64,000 nucleotides of DNA, taken from positions 1 through 64,000 of the forward strand of contig NZ_SOEF01000007.1 in NCBI RefSeq assembly GCF_004366375.1, in the 5' to 3' direction. Numbering within the stretch: position 1 is the first letter of the stretch; each line of letters starts with the position of its first letter. The position numbers and the translations under genes were made by a program. The notes under the pieces were generated by a model. That model searched no databases, was not told the origin of the DNA, and saw nothing but the letters and a program-made list of their open reading frames with translations. Of this stretch, positions 35,897 to 44,960 are shown in pieces. Source of the stretch: Halanaerobium congolense (GTDB lineage Bacteria; Bacillota; Halanaerobiia; Halanaerobiales; Halanaerobiaceae).

Positions 35897-36928
35897 TTAT
35901 TTTTTAACCAGTTCTACGCGGCGATTTTTGGCTCTTCCATTTTCAGTCTCATTGGTTGCTTTAGGAGCCAGGGGACCAACTCCAAAGGAATTAAGTCGGT
36001 TTTGATCAATATTGTAATTATTAACAAGGAATTCTACCAGAGATTCGGCTCTTCTTTCGGATAGATCTATATTATAGTCTAAATTACCGGTGCTATCTGT
36101 ATGACCCACAACATTGAGATTAAGATCAGGATTTTCTTTTAAAAGCTCTGCAATTTTGTTAATTGTTGGTTCTGATTCTTCCTTTATCTCAGCACTATCG
36201 ACATCAAACTGGATACCATAAATAGCCGCCTTACCTTTACTATTAATATCCTGCATAACACTTTCAACATTGATCAAATCTGTCTCAAGATTTGTTTCTT
36301 CAATAATAACCTGGAAGACTGCAGGCTGTCCGTCTGGCCACTTTCCTCCATAAAATCCATGTTTGGCAGTGAAAAGAGAAATATAAACATCACCTTCAGC
36401 TCGGCTCAATTTTGCTGCCAGATAGCGGCCACTTTCTTTATCTGCCCACACTCCCTCAAAGTGGGTTTCAGAAGCGTCTTTAAAATCTATCCCGTTATAA
36501 AGTGAAGTCTTAAAATCCTCATCAACACCTCCACTTTTCCTGGCTATTATTTCAAAATCTTTCCCCTTTAATGCCTGTTCATAATTTCTGAAAATTTCCA
36601 GTGAAGAATGATTTTTCGGAACAACATAGAAATGCTGTGTCATTTTACCTTCAACTCTCAGCCCTTTTTCAGTAAATTCTTTGTATTGATCACCAAATTC
36701 TGCCTTATTCAGTTTATTTAAAGGCAGAGTGAATTCATCATAATCTTTGCTTTCATAAAATCTAATATAGGAGCCTGGAAAACGGGAAATTAGAGGATGA
36801 TCTATACTCCCTGTAACATCTTTATTTGGTGTGTCTTCAGGAAATGCCAGCACCGGGGTCAGAAACATGAAAATAAGAACTGTAGTTATCAAAACTGTAG
36901 AAAATAATTTTCTCTTACTTTTACACAT
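35897..36928 (-). CDS. OmpA-family outer-membrane/peptidoglycan-binding protein
   Basis: 343 residues with a signal peptide ending near LAFPED. Residues about 230-343 are an OmpA C-terminal domain: IQFDVDSAEI, NVVGHTDSTGNLDYNIDLSE, RRAESLVEFLV and NGRAKNRRVELV. The aspartate and arginine that bind diaminopimelate are present. The preceding 200 residues resemble an OmpA-associated stress-type domain seen in similar proteins. It would tie the outer membrane to the cell wall and supports a diderm envelope. GGGAGG lies upstream of the ATG. A second secreted protein gene is just upstream on the same strand. Confidence 0.9.
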   Translation of the reverse strand: MCKSKRKLFSTVLITTVLIFMFLTPVLAFPEDTPNKDVTGSIDHPLISRFPGSYIRFYESKDYDEFTLPLNKLNKAEFGDQYKEFTEKGLRVEGKMTQHFYVVPKNHSSLEIFRNYEQALKGKDFEIIARKSGGVDEDFKTSLYNGIDFKDASETHFEGVWADKESGRYLAAKLSRAEGDVYISLFTAKHGFYGGKWPDGQPAVFQVIIEETNLETDLINVESVMQDINSKGKAAIYGIQFDVDSAEIKEESEPTINKIAELLKENPDLNLNVVGHTDSTGNLDYNIDLSERRAESLVEFLVNNYNIDQNRLNSFGVGPLAPKATNETENGRAKNRRVELVKK

Positions 36929-37027
36929 ATTATTAAACCTCCCTTTTAATTAAGAATTCTTGACCGGTAGTAAAAGTGATTCTGAAACTTTTTCTTTACA
37001 TTTCCTGATCTTTTGCTGTTATAAAAT

Positions 37028-37726
37028 TTATCGTAATTCAATCCCAGTAACTTCAAATAAAGCTTCGTCATATTCTGCTTCAGCTTCTTCTAGAGTTAAA
37101 TAAGTAAAACCTACTGTCATCATAAATTCCTCAAAATCTGCCAGTTTTACAGACCCTGATTCCAATTCAGACTCTGCTAGATTGTCTGATTCTATTTTAA
37201 TTATATCAATTTCTTTTTCATCTATCATTTCCTGTGTTCTGGTAACTTTAGCTTCAGAAGCAATTTTTTTAAGGTTTAATTCCTCAAAGTGATAAAAAGG
37301 AAAGAAGATAGATTGCAGAAATTTATTCTTCATTGAGTTAGCTATTGTAGCAGGAATCTGCTGTTTATCCTGTATCAGCTTTACAATTTGACCATCATTT
37401 AACCAGAAAGTCATCTGAGAAATCTGTGATGATTTATTTGTTGAACTTTCAATAAAAATTTTATCTGTCTGAAGATTATCTACCTTTTCTTTACCCTGAT
37501 ACTGAAATTTAACGTTTATTTGTTGAATTTTTTCTCCTGCTTTGAAAGATGAAAACTTATATTCAAGTTTGTCAAAATTATTAACTATATCCTGTAATTT
37601 GGTAGGGGTTTTAAGCTTGTCAAAAGGAATGCCAGAACTTTCCTGAGCTAGAATTGAAATCGAAGATAATCCCAAAATTAAAATTAGTAAAGCAGCAAAA
37701 ACCAGCGATTTCTTTAAATAAGTCAT
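37028..37726 (-). CDS. Secreted protein of unknown function
   Basis: 232 residues with a signal peptide ending near LAQESS. The mature part has strand-rich segments (YKFSSFKAGEKIQQINVKFQ, QMTFWLNDGQIVKLIQDKQQ) that recall the LolA/outer-membrane lipoprotein-sorting fold, but the match is by eye only. It is 99 bp upstream of the OmpA-family gene in the same direction, which fits an envelope role. GGGAGG precedes the ATG. Confidence 0.75.
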   Translation of the reverse strand: MTYLKKSLVFAALLILILGLSSISILAQESSGIPFDKLKTPTKLQDIVNNFDKLEYKFSSFKAGEKIQQINVKFQYQGKEKVDNLQTDKIFIESSTNKSSQISQMTFWLNDGQIVKLIQDKQQIPATIANSMKNKFLQSIFFPFYHFEELNLKKIASEAKVTRTQEMIDEKEIDIIKIESDNLAESELESGSVKLADFEEFMMTVGFTYLTLEEAEAEYDEALFEVTGIELR

Positions 37727-37943
37727 TTTTATCCTCCCTTCTTATTATATAATTAAAGAAAAATAATTTTTTTCCTTTATATTTGATTGAATTATATAAA
37801 AATTATGACATTTATAAAAACTTTGAAAATATATTCGATTATGTCTATTTCCTGGTTTTAAAGAAGAATAAGTATCTTCGCAGTTAGCCTTAGTCTATGT
37901 TATAATAAAAATAAATTACTAATTAAAACTTAGGTGATCTTAA

Positions 37944-38495
37944 ATGAATAGAACCAAACTTTCAAAAACTGTTTCCTATATTTTACGCCACCATCCTGAG
38001 GACTTTGATTTAAAACTGGCCGCTGATGCTTCTGTTAAAACTGATGAACTTTTAGCTGCTTTGCAGAGGAAATTTAAAGGTATCACTAAAGCTGATCTGA
38101 TTGAATTAGTAAAAAATGATGACAAAGGCCGCTTTAGCTTTTTAGAGGGGCGAAAAAGAATCAGGGCCAACTACGGCCACAGCATAGAGGGAGTTAATCC
38201 TGACTATCAGGCTGTAAAGCCGCCCGCGATTCTCTACCACGGAACAAGGCCAGAAGTTCAGGCTAAAATAATGAATGTCGGACTGAAGCCGATGGGGAGA
38301 AATTATGTTCACTTAAGTGTTGGAGTCAAAGAAGCTGAGAAAGTGGCCGTAAGGAGAACCAATCAGCCGGTGATTTTTAAGATAGAAGCTCTCAAAGCTC
38401 ATCACGATGGTCAGAACTTTTATAAAACTGCAGAAGATATTTATCTAACAGATCAGCTTTCTGCAGACTATTTATCATTAAACATTTGCTCCTAG
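37944..38495 (+). CDS. kptA: RNA 2'-phosphotransferase KptA/Tpt1
   Basis: 183 residues, normal length. The family motifs are all present: LSKTVSYILRHHPED (active-site arginine and histidine), IRANYGHS, LYHGT and YVHLSVG. The enzyme uses NAD to remove an internal 2'-phosphate from RNA, releasing ADP-ribose cyclic phosphate; its bacterial role is unclear, since most bacteria lack intron-ligation junctions. AGGTGAT precedes the ATG. It stands alone, about 9 kb from an ADP-ribosylglycohydrolase. Confidence 0.93.
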   Translation: MNRTKLSKTVSYILRHHPEDFDLKLAADASVKTDELLAALQRKFKGITKADLIELVKNDDKGRFSFLEGRKRIRANYGHSIEGVNPDYQAVKPPAILYHGTRPEVQAKIMNVGLKPMGRNYVHLSVGVKEAEKVAVRRTNQPVIFKIEALKAHHDGQNFYKTAEDIYLTDQLSADYLSLNICS

Positions 38496-38631
38496 AAGAG
38501 TAGATGGAATTGATCAGATTGGGTCTTTAATCTTCAGGGAAAGGACAAGCTATCCTTACAGTGATAATTTAGATAAATTTGCAGATCATTTTGTTTTAAA
38601 TTTAAATATAAAAAGAGAAGGGAGCTGGATA
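38496..38631. other. Short coding-like remnant after kptA
   Basis: An open frame without a start reads GIDQIGSLIFRERTSYPYSD and continues to FADHFVLNLNI up to the next gene. It has coding-like composition but no recognisable family, and is probably a gene tail left by deletion. Confidence 0.3.
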
Positions 38632-38931
38632 ATGCTCAAATCAATATTTAAGGGTTTTACTTCAGATAAATCAGGTAAACTGTATTTGATATCAATACTA
38701 ATTTTAATAATTTCTAATATAATAATCAGTGTAAATAGTAATTTATACCTGGTCGGAACTATTTCTGTTATCTTTTATGTTATTGCACTGGTCTATTATT
38801 CCAGATATATGGAACTAAAGCTCTGGGTTACTCTTCTTTTAGTTGGTGTAACCTTAGTGCCGATGGGTATCTGGATCACCTTATTTTACTTTGCACGCAA
38901 AAATTATTATATTTATCACTCGGAGGACTGA
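38632..38931 (+). CDS. Small three-span membrane protein
   Basis: 99 residues with three hydrophobic segments (about 18-35, 39-56 and 63-86) and a cytoplasmic-looking basic start. GGGAG lies before the ATG. No family is recognised. It is followed after 4 bp by a truncated zinc-ribbon gene, so the two may once have formed an operon. Confidence 0.65.
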   Translation: MLKSIFKGFTSDKSGKLYLISILILIISNIIISVNSNLYLVGTISVIFYVIALVYYSRYMELKLWVTLLLVGVTLVPMGIWITLFYFARKNYYIYHSED

Positions 38932-38935
38932 TAGT

Positions 38936-39127
38936 ATGCTGACAATAAAATGTGCTAAATGTAAGACCAAACTCTTTAAATATGAAAAGATTGGCCAGGG
39001 GAAAGTTCTCCGCTGCGGGAAAAACAAAATAACAAGACTTTATGATGGAGCAGGAGTTAAACTCAGACGCTGTAGGGTGAATTCACCTTTGAACTGCCGG
39101 CAGATTTTAATGCCAATGCTTTTTTAA
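38936..39127 (+). pseudogene. Zinc-ribbon protein, head only
   Basis: The start MLTIKCAKCKTKLFKYEKIG, followed by GQGKVLRCGK, is that of a small zinc-ribbon protein with a first CxxC pair. At about 39073 the homology stops; the frame then runs out of register through the tail of a pirin gene to a stop at 39127. The second metal-binding half is absent. It is the left half of a deletion junction. Confidence 0.6.
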
Positions 39128-39273
39128 TTAGAAGAGCCGATTGCCTGGGGGGCCCAATTGTAATGAACAGCAGGGAAGAACTGGCAGCAGCTTCCAGAGA
39201 GCTGGATAATGGAAGCTTTATTAAAAATAAAAAAGATAAAAATCCAGAGCAGATTAATAAATTTATATTTTAG
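39076..39273 (+). pseudogene. Pirin-family protein, tail only
   Basis: A frame without a start reads FELPADFNANAFLIRRADCL and then GGPIVMNSREELAAASRELD-NGSFIK before a stop at 39271-39273. The GGPIVMNxxEEL..A...L.xGxF pattern is the C-terminal end of pirin-family cupins. The metal-binding cupin core is lost. It abuts the zinc-ribbon head, so one deletion probably removed the end of one gene and most of the next. Confidence 0.65.
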
Positions 39274-39372
39274 ATTAGTTAATTTCAGGTTTTTTATCAT
39301 ATTTTAATTTGAATTTTCTGTATTTTAGTAATATAATATATCTGATAAAGACAATATAATGGAGGTGGGAGA

Positions 39373-40662
39373 ATGAAAAAATTAGTTTACTGTGATGAAA
39401 CAACTGATATTGTTGGTCCTGGAGTAGAAATGATTGATACACTGGTTTCTGGAGGAAAATTTATCACCAGAACCAATCCTGGCTGCTGGGGAAACATGAT
39501 TACTCCTAAAATTAGAAGCTGGCACGAAGTTGGTAAGCCAGTTGGAGTAGAAGGAGCAGAAGTGGGCGATGCAGTGGCAATAAAAATTGAAAATATAAAT
39601 GTTTTATCCCGTGCAACCTCTTCTGGAACTGACGAGGCTCAGTCAGATTATTTTGAAAGTGATCCAGGAATTGATAGTTACTGTCCTAACTGTGGCACTA
39701 AAAATCCAGATACATATTTAGATGGAACTGGAGAAAATGCAGTTAAATGTAAAAACTGTGATTCCCCGGTTGTTCCTTTTAAGATGCCTCATGGCTATAC
39801 AATGTATTTTGATCGAAAAAGAGAATTTGGAATCACAATTGATGAAAATTTAAGCAGTGAAATTTCTAAAAATGCTGATAAATACAGCAATTTAACTCCA
39901 GAGGGAATGCAGCATTCAATTAATGCATTTGCCAAACATGATATGCCGGGAGTTCCTGCCCGAGTAATTCCAATGGTAGGAAATATTGGTACAGTGCCGG
40001 CAATGGATATGCCTTCTTCTCATAATGCAGGTGATTTTGCTCAGTTTTTATTGGGGGCGAAACACGAATTTGCCTGTACTGAAGATGAGCTTGATAATAG
40101 AACTGATGCTCATATGGATGTTAATGAAGTTCGGGAAGGTGCAGTTGTTATTGCTCCTGTTAAAACAAAAGGAGCTGGAGTATATATTGGTGATGTTCAT
40201 GCAATGCAGGGAGATGGAGAAATTGCCGGACACACAACTGATATTGCAGCAGAAGTAGAAGTTACTGTTGATTTAATCAAAAATTTAAATAATCTCGGGC
40301 CAATTATACTTCCTAATATTGAGGATTTAACCCCTTTAACTAAGCCCTATACTGCTTCCGAAAGAGAAAAAATTAATAAAGATGCTCAGAGTATTGGTCT
40401 GGATAATATTGAAGATGAAATGTATCCAATCCAGATGATCGGAAGCGGTGCTGATTTAAATTCAGCGGCTGCAGATGGTTTAAATAAGCTGGCTGAACTT
40501 TTAGATTATTCTCTTGATGAAGTAAAAAACCGAGTCACAATTAATGGAGATATCAGCATTGGAAGAGCTCCGGGGGTAGTTAATATAACAATGCTGACCC
40601 CAATTTCTAAACTTGAAAATATAAATTTAGCTGATTTAGTTAAAGAACATTATAACAACTAA
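39373..40662 (+). CDS. Acetamidase/formamidase-family protein with inserted zinc ribbon
   Basis: 429 residues. The acetamidase/formamidase fold is indicated by PGCWGNMITP near the start and the signature YIGDVHAMQGDGEIAGH. A treble-clef-like insert near 104-129 has two cysteine pairs (C104/C107 and C126/C129), unusual for formamidases; related anaerobe proteins are listed as DUF4438. Hydrolysis of a small amide is possible but unproven. GGAGGTGGG precedes the ATG, and a strong terminator follows, so it is a single-gene unit. Confidence 0.8.
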   Translation: MKKLVYCDETTDIVGPGVEMIDTLVSGGKFITRTNPGCWGNMITPKIRSWHEVGKPVGVEGAEVGDAVAIKIENINVLSRATSSGTDEAQSDYFESDPGIDSYCPNCGTKNPDTYLDGTGENAVKCKNCDSPVVPFKMPHGYTMYFDRKREFGITIDENLSSEISKNADKYSNLTPEGMQHSINAFAKHDMPGVPARVIPMVGNIGTVPAMDMPSSHNAGDFAQFLLGAKHEFACTEDELDNRTDAHMDVNEVREGAVVIAPVKTKGAGVYIGDVHAMQGDGEIAGHTTDIAAEVEVTVDLIKNLNNLGPIILPNIEDLTPLTKPYTASEREKINKDAQSIGLDNIEDEMYPIQMIGSGADLNSAAADGLNKLAELLDYSLDEVKNRVTINGDISIGRAPGVVNITMLTPISKLENINLADLVKEHYNN

Positions 40663-40685
40663 AAATAAAAATATTTATAAATGAG

Positions 40686-40718
40686 CAGCCTCGATAACAA
40701 TTTACGAGGCTGTTTTTT
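40686..40718 (+). terminator. Rho-independent terminator
   Basis: CAGCCTCG (40686-40693) pairs with CGAGGCTG (40705-40712), followed by TTTTTT, 24 bp after the formamidase-like gene. Confidence 0.92.
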
Positions 40719-40802
40719 GTAATAAATCTTTTTTAATGGTAAAATTAAAGCAAGGAAAGTTAAAGCTAATAATGAGTTTTAGAACATCAGAGGGAGATGA
40801 CT

Positions 40803-41885
40803 ATGGAAATTAATAAAATAGGAGAAGTTAGAAGTAAATATAAAGAACCTGTTGGACCGGATGAGATGAGAAAAACTAAAAGCATTATTGAGGTTGAAGC
40901 AGAATATGTAGATGGCCTTGATCAGATAGAAGATTATGAATATCTGCAGATTCTTTTCTATTTTCATAAATCAGAAGGCTATGACCTAATCAGCAAAAGA
41001 AGGAGGGGACCAGAAAGAGGTCTTTTTACCTCGAGAAGTCCCCGCAGACCGACACCAATTGGAATTACTACAGTAGAATTATTAAAAAGAGAGGGTAATA
41101 AACTGCATGTCTATGGTCTTGATGCGATAGATGGAACTCCAGTTATTGATATCAAACCTTACGCTTCTTTTATGGATCAGCCGACATTATCTCTGCAGAA
41201 AAAGACACCGCGCTATAGGATTAATAAATTGATAAAATATCAGAATCAGCATGATCTACTGCTTAAAGCGGGGGAACTGCATGGACATTACTGCCCCTAT
41301 CTTGCTCTGGGAGTGCTGGCTGCTGCAGATGTACTAAAAAGATTTGGAGCAGAAAATGATGGGATGGAGGATCTGCTTGCTGTAGTGGAAACCAACAGCT
41401 GCTTTAGTGATGGGATCCAATATACGGCAGGCACCACTTTTGGCAATAACTCACTTATCTATCGTGATTTTGGAAAAACAGCAGTTACCTTTGTCAAAAG
41501 AGGAGATTCGACTAAGAATCTGAGATATTATTTTAAGGACTCTGATTTGATTGAGCGTGAATATCCAGAAGCAGCTGAATTATTTGAAAAAGTTGTAGCA
41601 GATAGAAATGGGAGCAGAGAAGAAGAGGAAAAAATGAAGGAACTCTGGCAGGAGACAGCATTTAAAATAATTGAAGCTGATCCTGATAAATTATTTAAAA
41701 TTGAAGCAGATGTTGAAATTGAGCTGCCTGATTATGCACCTATTTTTGATAACAAGCAGTGCAGTAGGTGTGGCGAAAAGCTAATGGCTGCAAAAGCTGT
41801 TCAAAAAGATGATAAAGTCTTGTGTAAGGACTGTGCTGGAAGTAGTTATTATCAGTTAGACGGCAGCGGCATAGTAGAGAAATAA
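40803..41885 (+). CDS. TrmO (TsaA/YaeB)-FmdE fusion protein
   Basis: 360 residues in two domains. Residues 1-135 match the TsaA/YaeB/TrmO family of S-adenosylmethionine-dependent tRNA-modifying enzymes, with the signature RSPRRPTPIG at 78-87. Residues about 150-300 match FmdE, with the metal-binding LHGHYCPYLALG (H160, H162, C164), and a zinc ribbon (CSRCGEKL...CKDC) ends the protein, as in formylmethanofuran dehydrogenase subunit E. The first ATG of the frame (40797) is one base from GAGGGAG, so 40803 is the likely start. The fusion suggests a metal- or pterin-linked role rather than simple tRNA methylation. Confidence 0.85.
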   Translation: MEINKIGEVRSKYKEPVGPDEMRKTKSIIEVEAEYVDGLDQIEDYEYLQILFYFHKSEGYDLISKRRRGPERGLFTSRSPRRPTPIGITTVELLKREGNKLHVYGLDAIDGTPVIDIKPYASFMDQPTLSLQKKTPRYRINKLIKYQNQHDLLLKAGELHGHYCPYLALGVLAAADVLKRFGAENDGMEDLLAVVETNSCFSDGIQYTAGTTFGNNSLIYRDFGKTAVTFVKRGDSTKNLRYYFKDSDLIEREYPEAAELFEKVVADRNGSREEEEKMKELWQETAFKIIEADPDKLFKIEADVEIELPDYAPIFDNKQCSRCGEKLMAAKAVQKDDKVLCKDCAGSSYYQLDGSGIVEK

Positions 41886-42164
41886 GGAGGCTAATAATGA
41901 CCTGCAAATGGTATGCTGCCTGATGGTAAAAATAAATTAACTATTCCAGATATTTTGGCCAACAATGCCTGTTACTCAACAAATAATAATTATCAAAATA
42001 TAGAGGCTGAAGAACTGGATAAACGTTAAAATTGCTGAAATTATTTTAAATTATGGAAGCAAAAAAAGTGATATTACAGCAGAGTTATTAATAAAAAATG
42101 GGATTGAAGTCTTAACCATAGAATTTAGTTTTTAAATAAACGGTTATCAATAAGGAGCAGAAAA
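41886..42164. other. Gap with gene debris
   Basis: An AGGAGG site and ATG at 41886-41900 lead to only eight codons. In other frames MLPDGKNKLTIPDILANNAC (from about 41911) and, further on, KKSDITAELLIKNGIEVLTI before a stop at 42133-42135 look like pieces of two real proteins. No family is recognised. The pattern fits genes that kept ends and lost centres. Confidence 0.4.
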
Positions 42165-42539
42165 ATGACTGATTTTAAACTGCAGCATTTAATAACAACC
42201 GGTGTCAGAGAAGCAGAGATGATAGAAGCGCTGCTTAATGACAATAATATAGAAGTCATTGTTCGTCATGATGAATTTGGCGGCTACAGCATGATCTATA
42301 TGGGTTATTCTGCCTATAATATTGAACTATATGTTGCAGAAAAAGATTATGAGCAGGCTAGAGAACTTTTAAAAGATTTAAATTTAGATGCTGAAGCTGA
42401 AATTGCGGAAATAGAACAAGAGACAGAAGAAATAAAGAGCAGTGATCAGGTTAAAAGTTTTTCTTTTTATCTGGCTCAGATAGCAAAAATAATAATAATT
42501 TTTTATCTGCTTTTAAATCTGATTACTCTAATTTTTTAA
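42165..42539 (+). CDS. DUF2007-like signal-transducing small protein
   Basis: 124 residues. The first 75 resemble DUF2007 (TTGVREAEMIEALLNDNNIE, YSAYNIELYVAEKDYEQARE), a PII/ACT-like ferredoxin fold. The C-terminus is a hydrophobic tail (QIAKIIIIFYLLLNLITLIF) that would anchor it in the membrane. AAGGAG lies before the ATG. A second, N-terminally deleted copy is at 44623-44823; both copies are followed by an SDR gene, so a two-gene module was duplicated. Confidence 0.75.
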   Translation: MTDFKLQHLITTGVREAEMIEALLNDNNIEVIVRHDEFGGYSMIYMGYSAYNIELYVAEKDYEQARELLKDLNLDAEAEIAEIEQETEEIKSSDQVKSFSFYLAQIAKIIIIFYLLLNLITLIF

Positions 42540-42574
42540 TATAATTTTGGGTAGACAATTGGAGGTGTTTTCTG

Positions 42575-42710
42575 ATGAAAACTATTTTAATCACTGGTTC
42601 AACTGATGGCATTGGCAGGGACTCCAGTTTATCTTGCCTTTTCGAATCAAGTTAAAGGTGAAAGCGGGAGTTATTTTGTCAATAAAGATAAAAATACAGC
42701 CAGAAATTGA
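42575..42710 (+). pseudogene. SDR gene with the core deleted (copy A)
   Basis: A GGAGGTG site and ATG open MKTILITGSTDGIGR, the cofactor-binding start of a short-chain dehydrogenase. After 15 codons the sequence jumps, in another frame, to the end of the same family (TPVYLAFSNQVKGESGSYFV and NK). The matching pieces of copy B at 45307 are TPVYLALSDEVKGESGGYFI. About 220 residues of a normal SDR are missing. Confidence 0.85.
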
Positions 42711-43554
42711 TTACAGCCTAAAGCAGCAGAAAGAATGCTGGAAAAGATTGTAACAGAAATCAGGTGCAATTTTTTCTTGATCAGATGCAGGAATGGTTTT
42801 AAGAGGCTGTTAAGAACCCCCATTTTTTCTAAAAGTCCACCTAAAAGCACAGCAAAAATTATTAAAGAAATAAGTTCTAGCATACTTGTCAAACCACCTC
42901 GGTCCAGAATATTATCTATAAATACGATTTCTGTTCTATTATTGAAACCTCTAAATATAATATTTAAAAGTTCTGACCAGCCTCTTTCTGTAAAATAAAT
43001 CCCCATTAATAAAGAAAATAGAATATTTAGGGCAATGTTGATAATAGTGGGTACTTTTAAGACTGCCAGCACAATTATTAAGATTGGAGGCAGCAGCAGC
43101 CAGAAAGAGATCTGAAAATGTTCATTCGCATTTTACTCAATGATTCTAAATTAGCTATATTTGTAGTACTGGAAAAATTTTTTAAACCAAGAAAGAGAAA
43201 TCCCAGAGCAGTGAGCAGGTATGGTAAAATAGCTGTTTTAAGCATATGATAAATCATATCCATCAGGTTTGCACCAGAACTGTGAGCTGTGATAATGGCA
43301 ATAGAAGAGACCTGTGACATTCTGTCTCCTACATAAGAGCCGGAGATAATCGCTCCTGCAGCTAAAAGTAGACTGAGACCTATCGTCTGAGCAATGCTGA
43401 TTAAGGCCAGTCCAATTGTACTGGCAGTTCCGACAGCAGTTCCAACTGCCATGGAAACTAGAGATGTTGAAATAAATGCCAGGATAAAAAAATATTGAGG
43501 ACTAATTGTCTGCAGTCCGTAAAAGATCATTGTAGGTACTGTACCTACAGCTAT
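42671..43554 (-). pseudogene. NhaC-type Na+/H+ antiporter, broken
   Basis: Two minus-strand frames together read like the middle of NhaC. The first (from about 43554) is AVGTVPTMIFYGLQTISPQY onward with GTASTIGLALISIAQTIG and GSYVGDRMSQVSSIAIITAH. A frameshift near 43125 leads to FWLLLPPILIIVLAVLKVPT and later LLGGLLEKMGVLNSLLKPF, ending near GCNQFLAVFLS. The N-terminal third, the last helices and the start codon are missing. Its left end overlaps the SDR remnant, marking a deletion junction. Confidence 0.75.
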
Positions 43555-43747
43555 ATTACTATATAATCAATTATGAACATATGTCAAACTTTTATTTTTC
43601 TTAAAATTAATTTATAAAGCTGTACAAAGCAAAAAACTGCAACTTACAAATGATTTTATTATGCTAATTTCTGTGATATAATCAAAATGAAATTAATGTT
43701 AAAAAGGACTAACAGCCATATAATTAGGTAGTAGGGAGGTTTTAAGA

Positions 43748-44011
43748 ATGCCCAAAAAAACTTTCGCTGAGTACAGAAATAATAAAAAAAATAAACAGTC
43801 CAAAATGAGAAAGGTAAGAAACTATTTAAAATCTGCTAATAAAAAGACCTCAGAAAATCAGTTATCTGACATAAATGAAAGGAATAATTATCGTAGTGGA
43901 TCCAGAGAAAGAAATCCAGAGAAAGAAATGTTTTTATTTAAAATGATGATTAGATCCCGGGAAAATAAACTTAAAAAAATAGGGAATAGAAAATATAAAC
44001 TTAAAAATTGA
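43748..44011 (+). CDS. Small basic protein upstream of an NTase
   Basis: 87 residues, very rich in Lys, Arg and Asn (KNKQSKMRKVRNYLKSANKK; RSRENKLKKIGNRKYKLKN). No hydrophobic core is obvious, so it may be disordered or bind nucleic acid. GGGAGG lies before the ATG. The stop is only 10 bp before the NTase start, and the NTase ribosome site overlaps its end, so they form an operon. Family unknown. The arrangement resembles a toxin-antitoxin pair, which is only inference. Confidence 0.6.
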   Translation: MPKKTFAEYRNNKKNKQSKMRKVRNYLKSANKKTSENQLSDINERNNYRSGSRERNPEKEMFLFKMMIRSRENKLKKIGNRKYKLKN

Positions 44012-44021
44012 GGTGCTTTAA

Positions 44022-44606
44022 ATGGATTATAAAAAAGAAATAGATATCATTTTGAATGAAGATATTGATAATTTTTCTAAAAAGATAAAGATAATAGCCG
44101 TTTTAACTTCCGCTATTAAAGAAAATTTAAATCTTACTCCAGTAGTAGTTGGTGGCCAGGCTGTCGAATTTTACACTGGTGGGGGATATGCTACTATGGA
44201 TGTTGATATGGTCTGTGAGACTTCTACCAAAAAAATAGGAGAAATACTAGAAAAATTAGGTTTCTATAGAGATAATAAATACTGGATTCTTGATTCAAAT
44301 AAGTTAGATTTAGCTGTTGAGACTCCATCAGGACCACTTGCGGGAGCAGATGATAAATTAATGGAGCTTGAAATCGGCCAGCACACTGCTTATTTTATTG
44401 GGATTGAAGATATAATAATTGATAGATTAAATGCATATGTACACTGGAATGAAAAGTGGCAGGAAGAATGGATCCTTGGTATGATGGTGACTAATTATGA
44501 AGATATAGACTGGGAATATTTAAATAAAAAAGCATATCAGGAAAGAGTTAATGATTCATTAAAAAGAATGGTTGATAAAACAGAAAAAATTATTAAATTT
44601 ATGTAA
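44022..44606 (+). CDS. Nucleotidyltransferase-fold protein (AbiEii/DUF6036-like)
   Basis: 194 residues. The NTase motif VVVGGQAVEFYTGGGYATMD has GG at 44-45 and the acidic pair D60/D62 (MDVDMV). LDLAVETPSGP supplies a possible third acidic strand, and the C-terminus is helical. This is the fold of AbiEii/MNT-type toxins and DUF6036 proteins that transfer nucleotides to RNA or protein. GAGGTG precedes the ATG. It follows a small basic protein by 10 bp. Confidence 0.8.
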   Translation: MDYKKEIDIILNEDIDNFSKKIKIIAVLTSAIKENLNLTPVVVGGQAVEFYTGGGYATMDVDMVCETSTKKIGEILEKLGFYRDNKYWILDSNKLDLAVETPSGPLAGADDKLMELEIGQHTAYFIGIEDIIIDRLNAYVHWNEKWQEEWILGMMVTNYEDIDWEYLNKKAYQERVNDSLKRMVDKTEKIIKFM

Positions 44607-44622
44607 AAATCACCTCCATACA

Positions 44623-44823
44623 GTGATCTATATGGGTTATTCTGCCTATAATATAGAACTCTATGTGTCAGAAAATGATTATAAAAAGGCTAAAGAACTA
44701 CTCAAAAGTTTAAATATAGATGCTGCTGAAGAATTTAATGAAACAGCTCAGAATCAAAAAACAAAAAAAGATGTAGATAGAGAAAAAAGAAATTCTTTTT
44801 ATTTGGCTCAAATTGCTAAATAG
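44623..44823 (+). pseudogene. DUF2007-like protein, N-terminus deleted
   Basis: From VIYMGYSAYNIELYVSENDY to the closing NSFYLAQIAK the frame is a clear copy of residues about 44-110 of the protein at 42165, where the matching part reads MIYMGYSAYNIELYVAEKDY. The first 40 residues and the membrane tail are missing, and the stop falls exactly where the tail would start. It follows the NTase gene directly. Confidence 0.85.
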
Positions 44824-44960
44824 TTATTATTATCTATCTAATTCTAAATTTAATAGCTTTAATTTTCTGATTCATTTTTAAAAAATGATATTTTAGTTCA
44901 AATTATTAATAATTTCATCTTCGTCTGATATTTATATAAAATATAATGGAGGTCATAAAA

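Noticed and set aside
43531-43549. A perfect palindrome TGTAGGTAC-T-GTACCTACA that looked like an operator
   Set aside because: On the minus strand it reads in frame as AVGTVPT, which continues into the NhaC-type remnant and matches the conserved GTVPTM segment of that family, so coding origin explains it.
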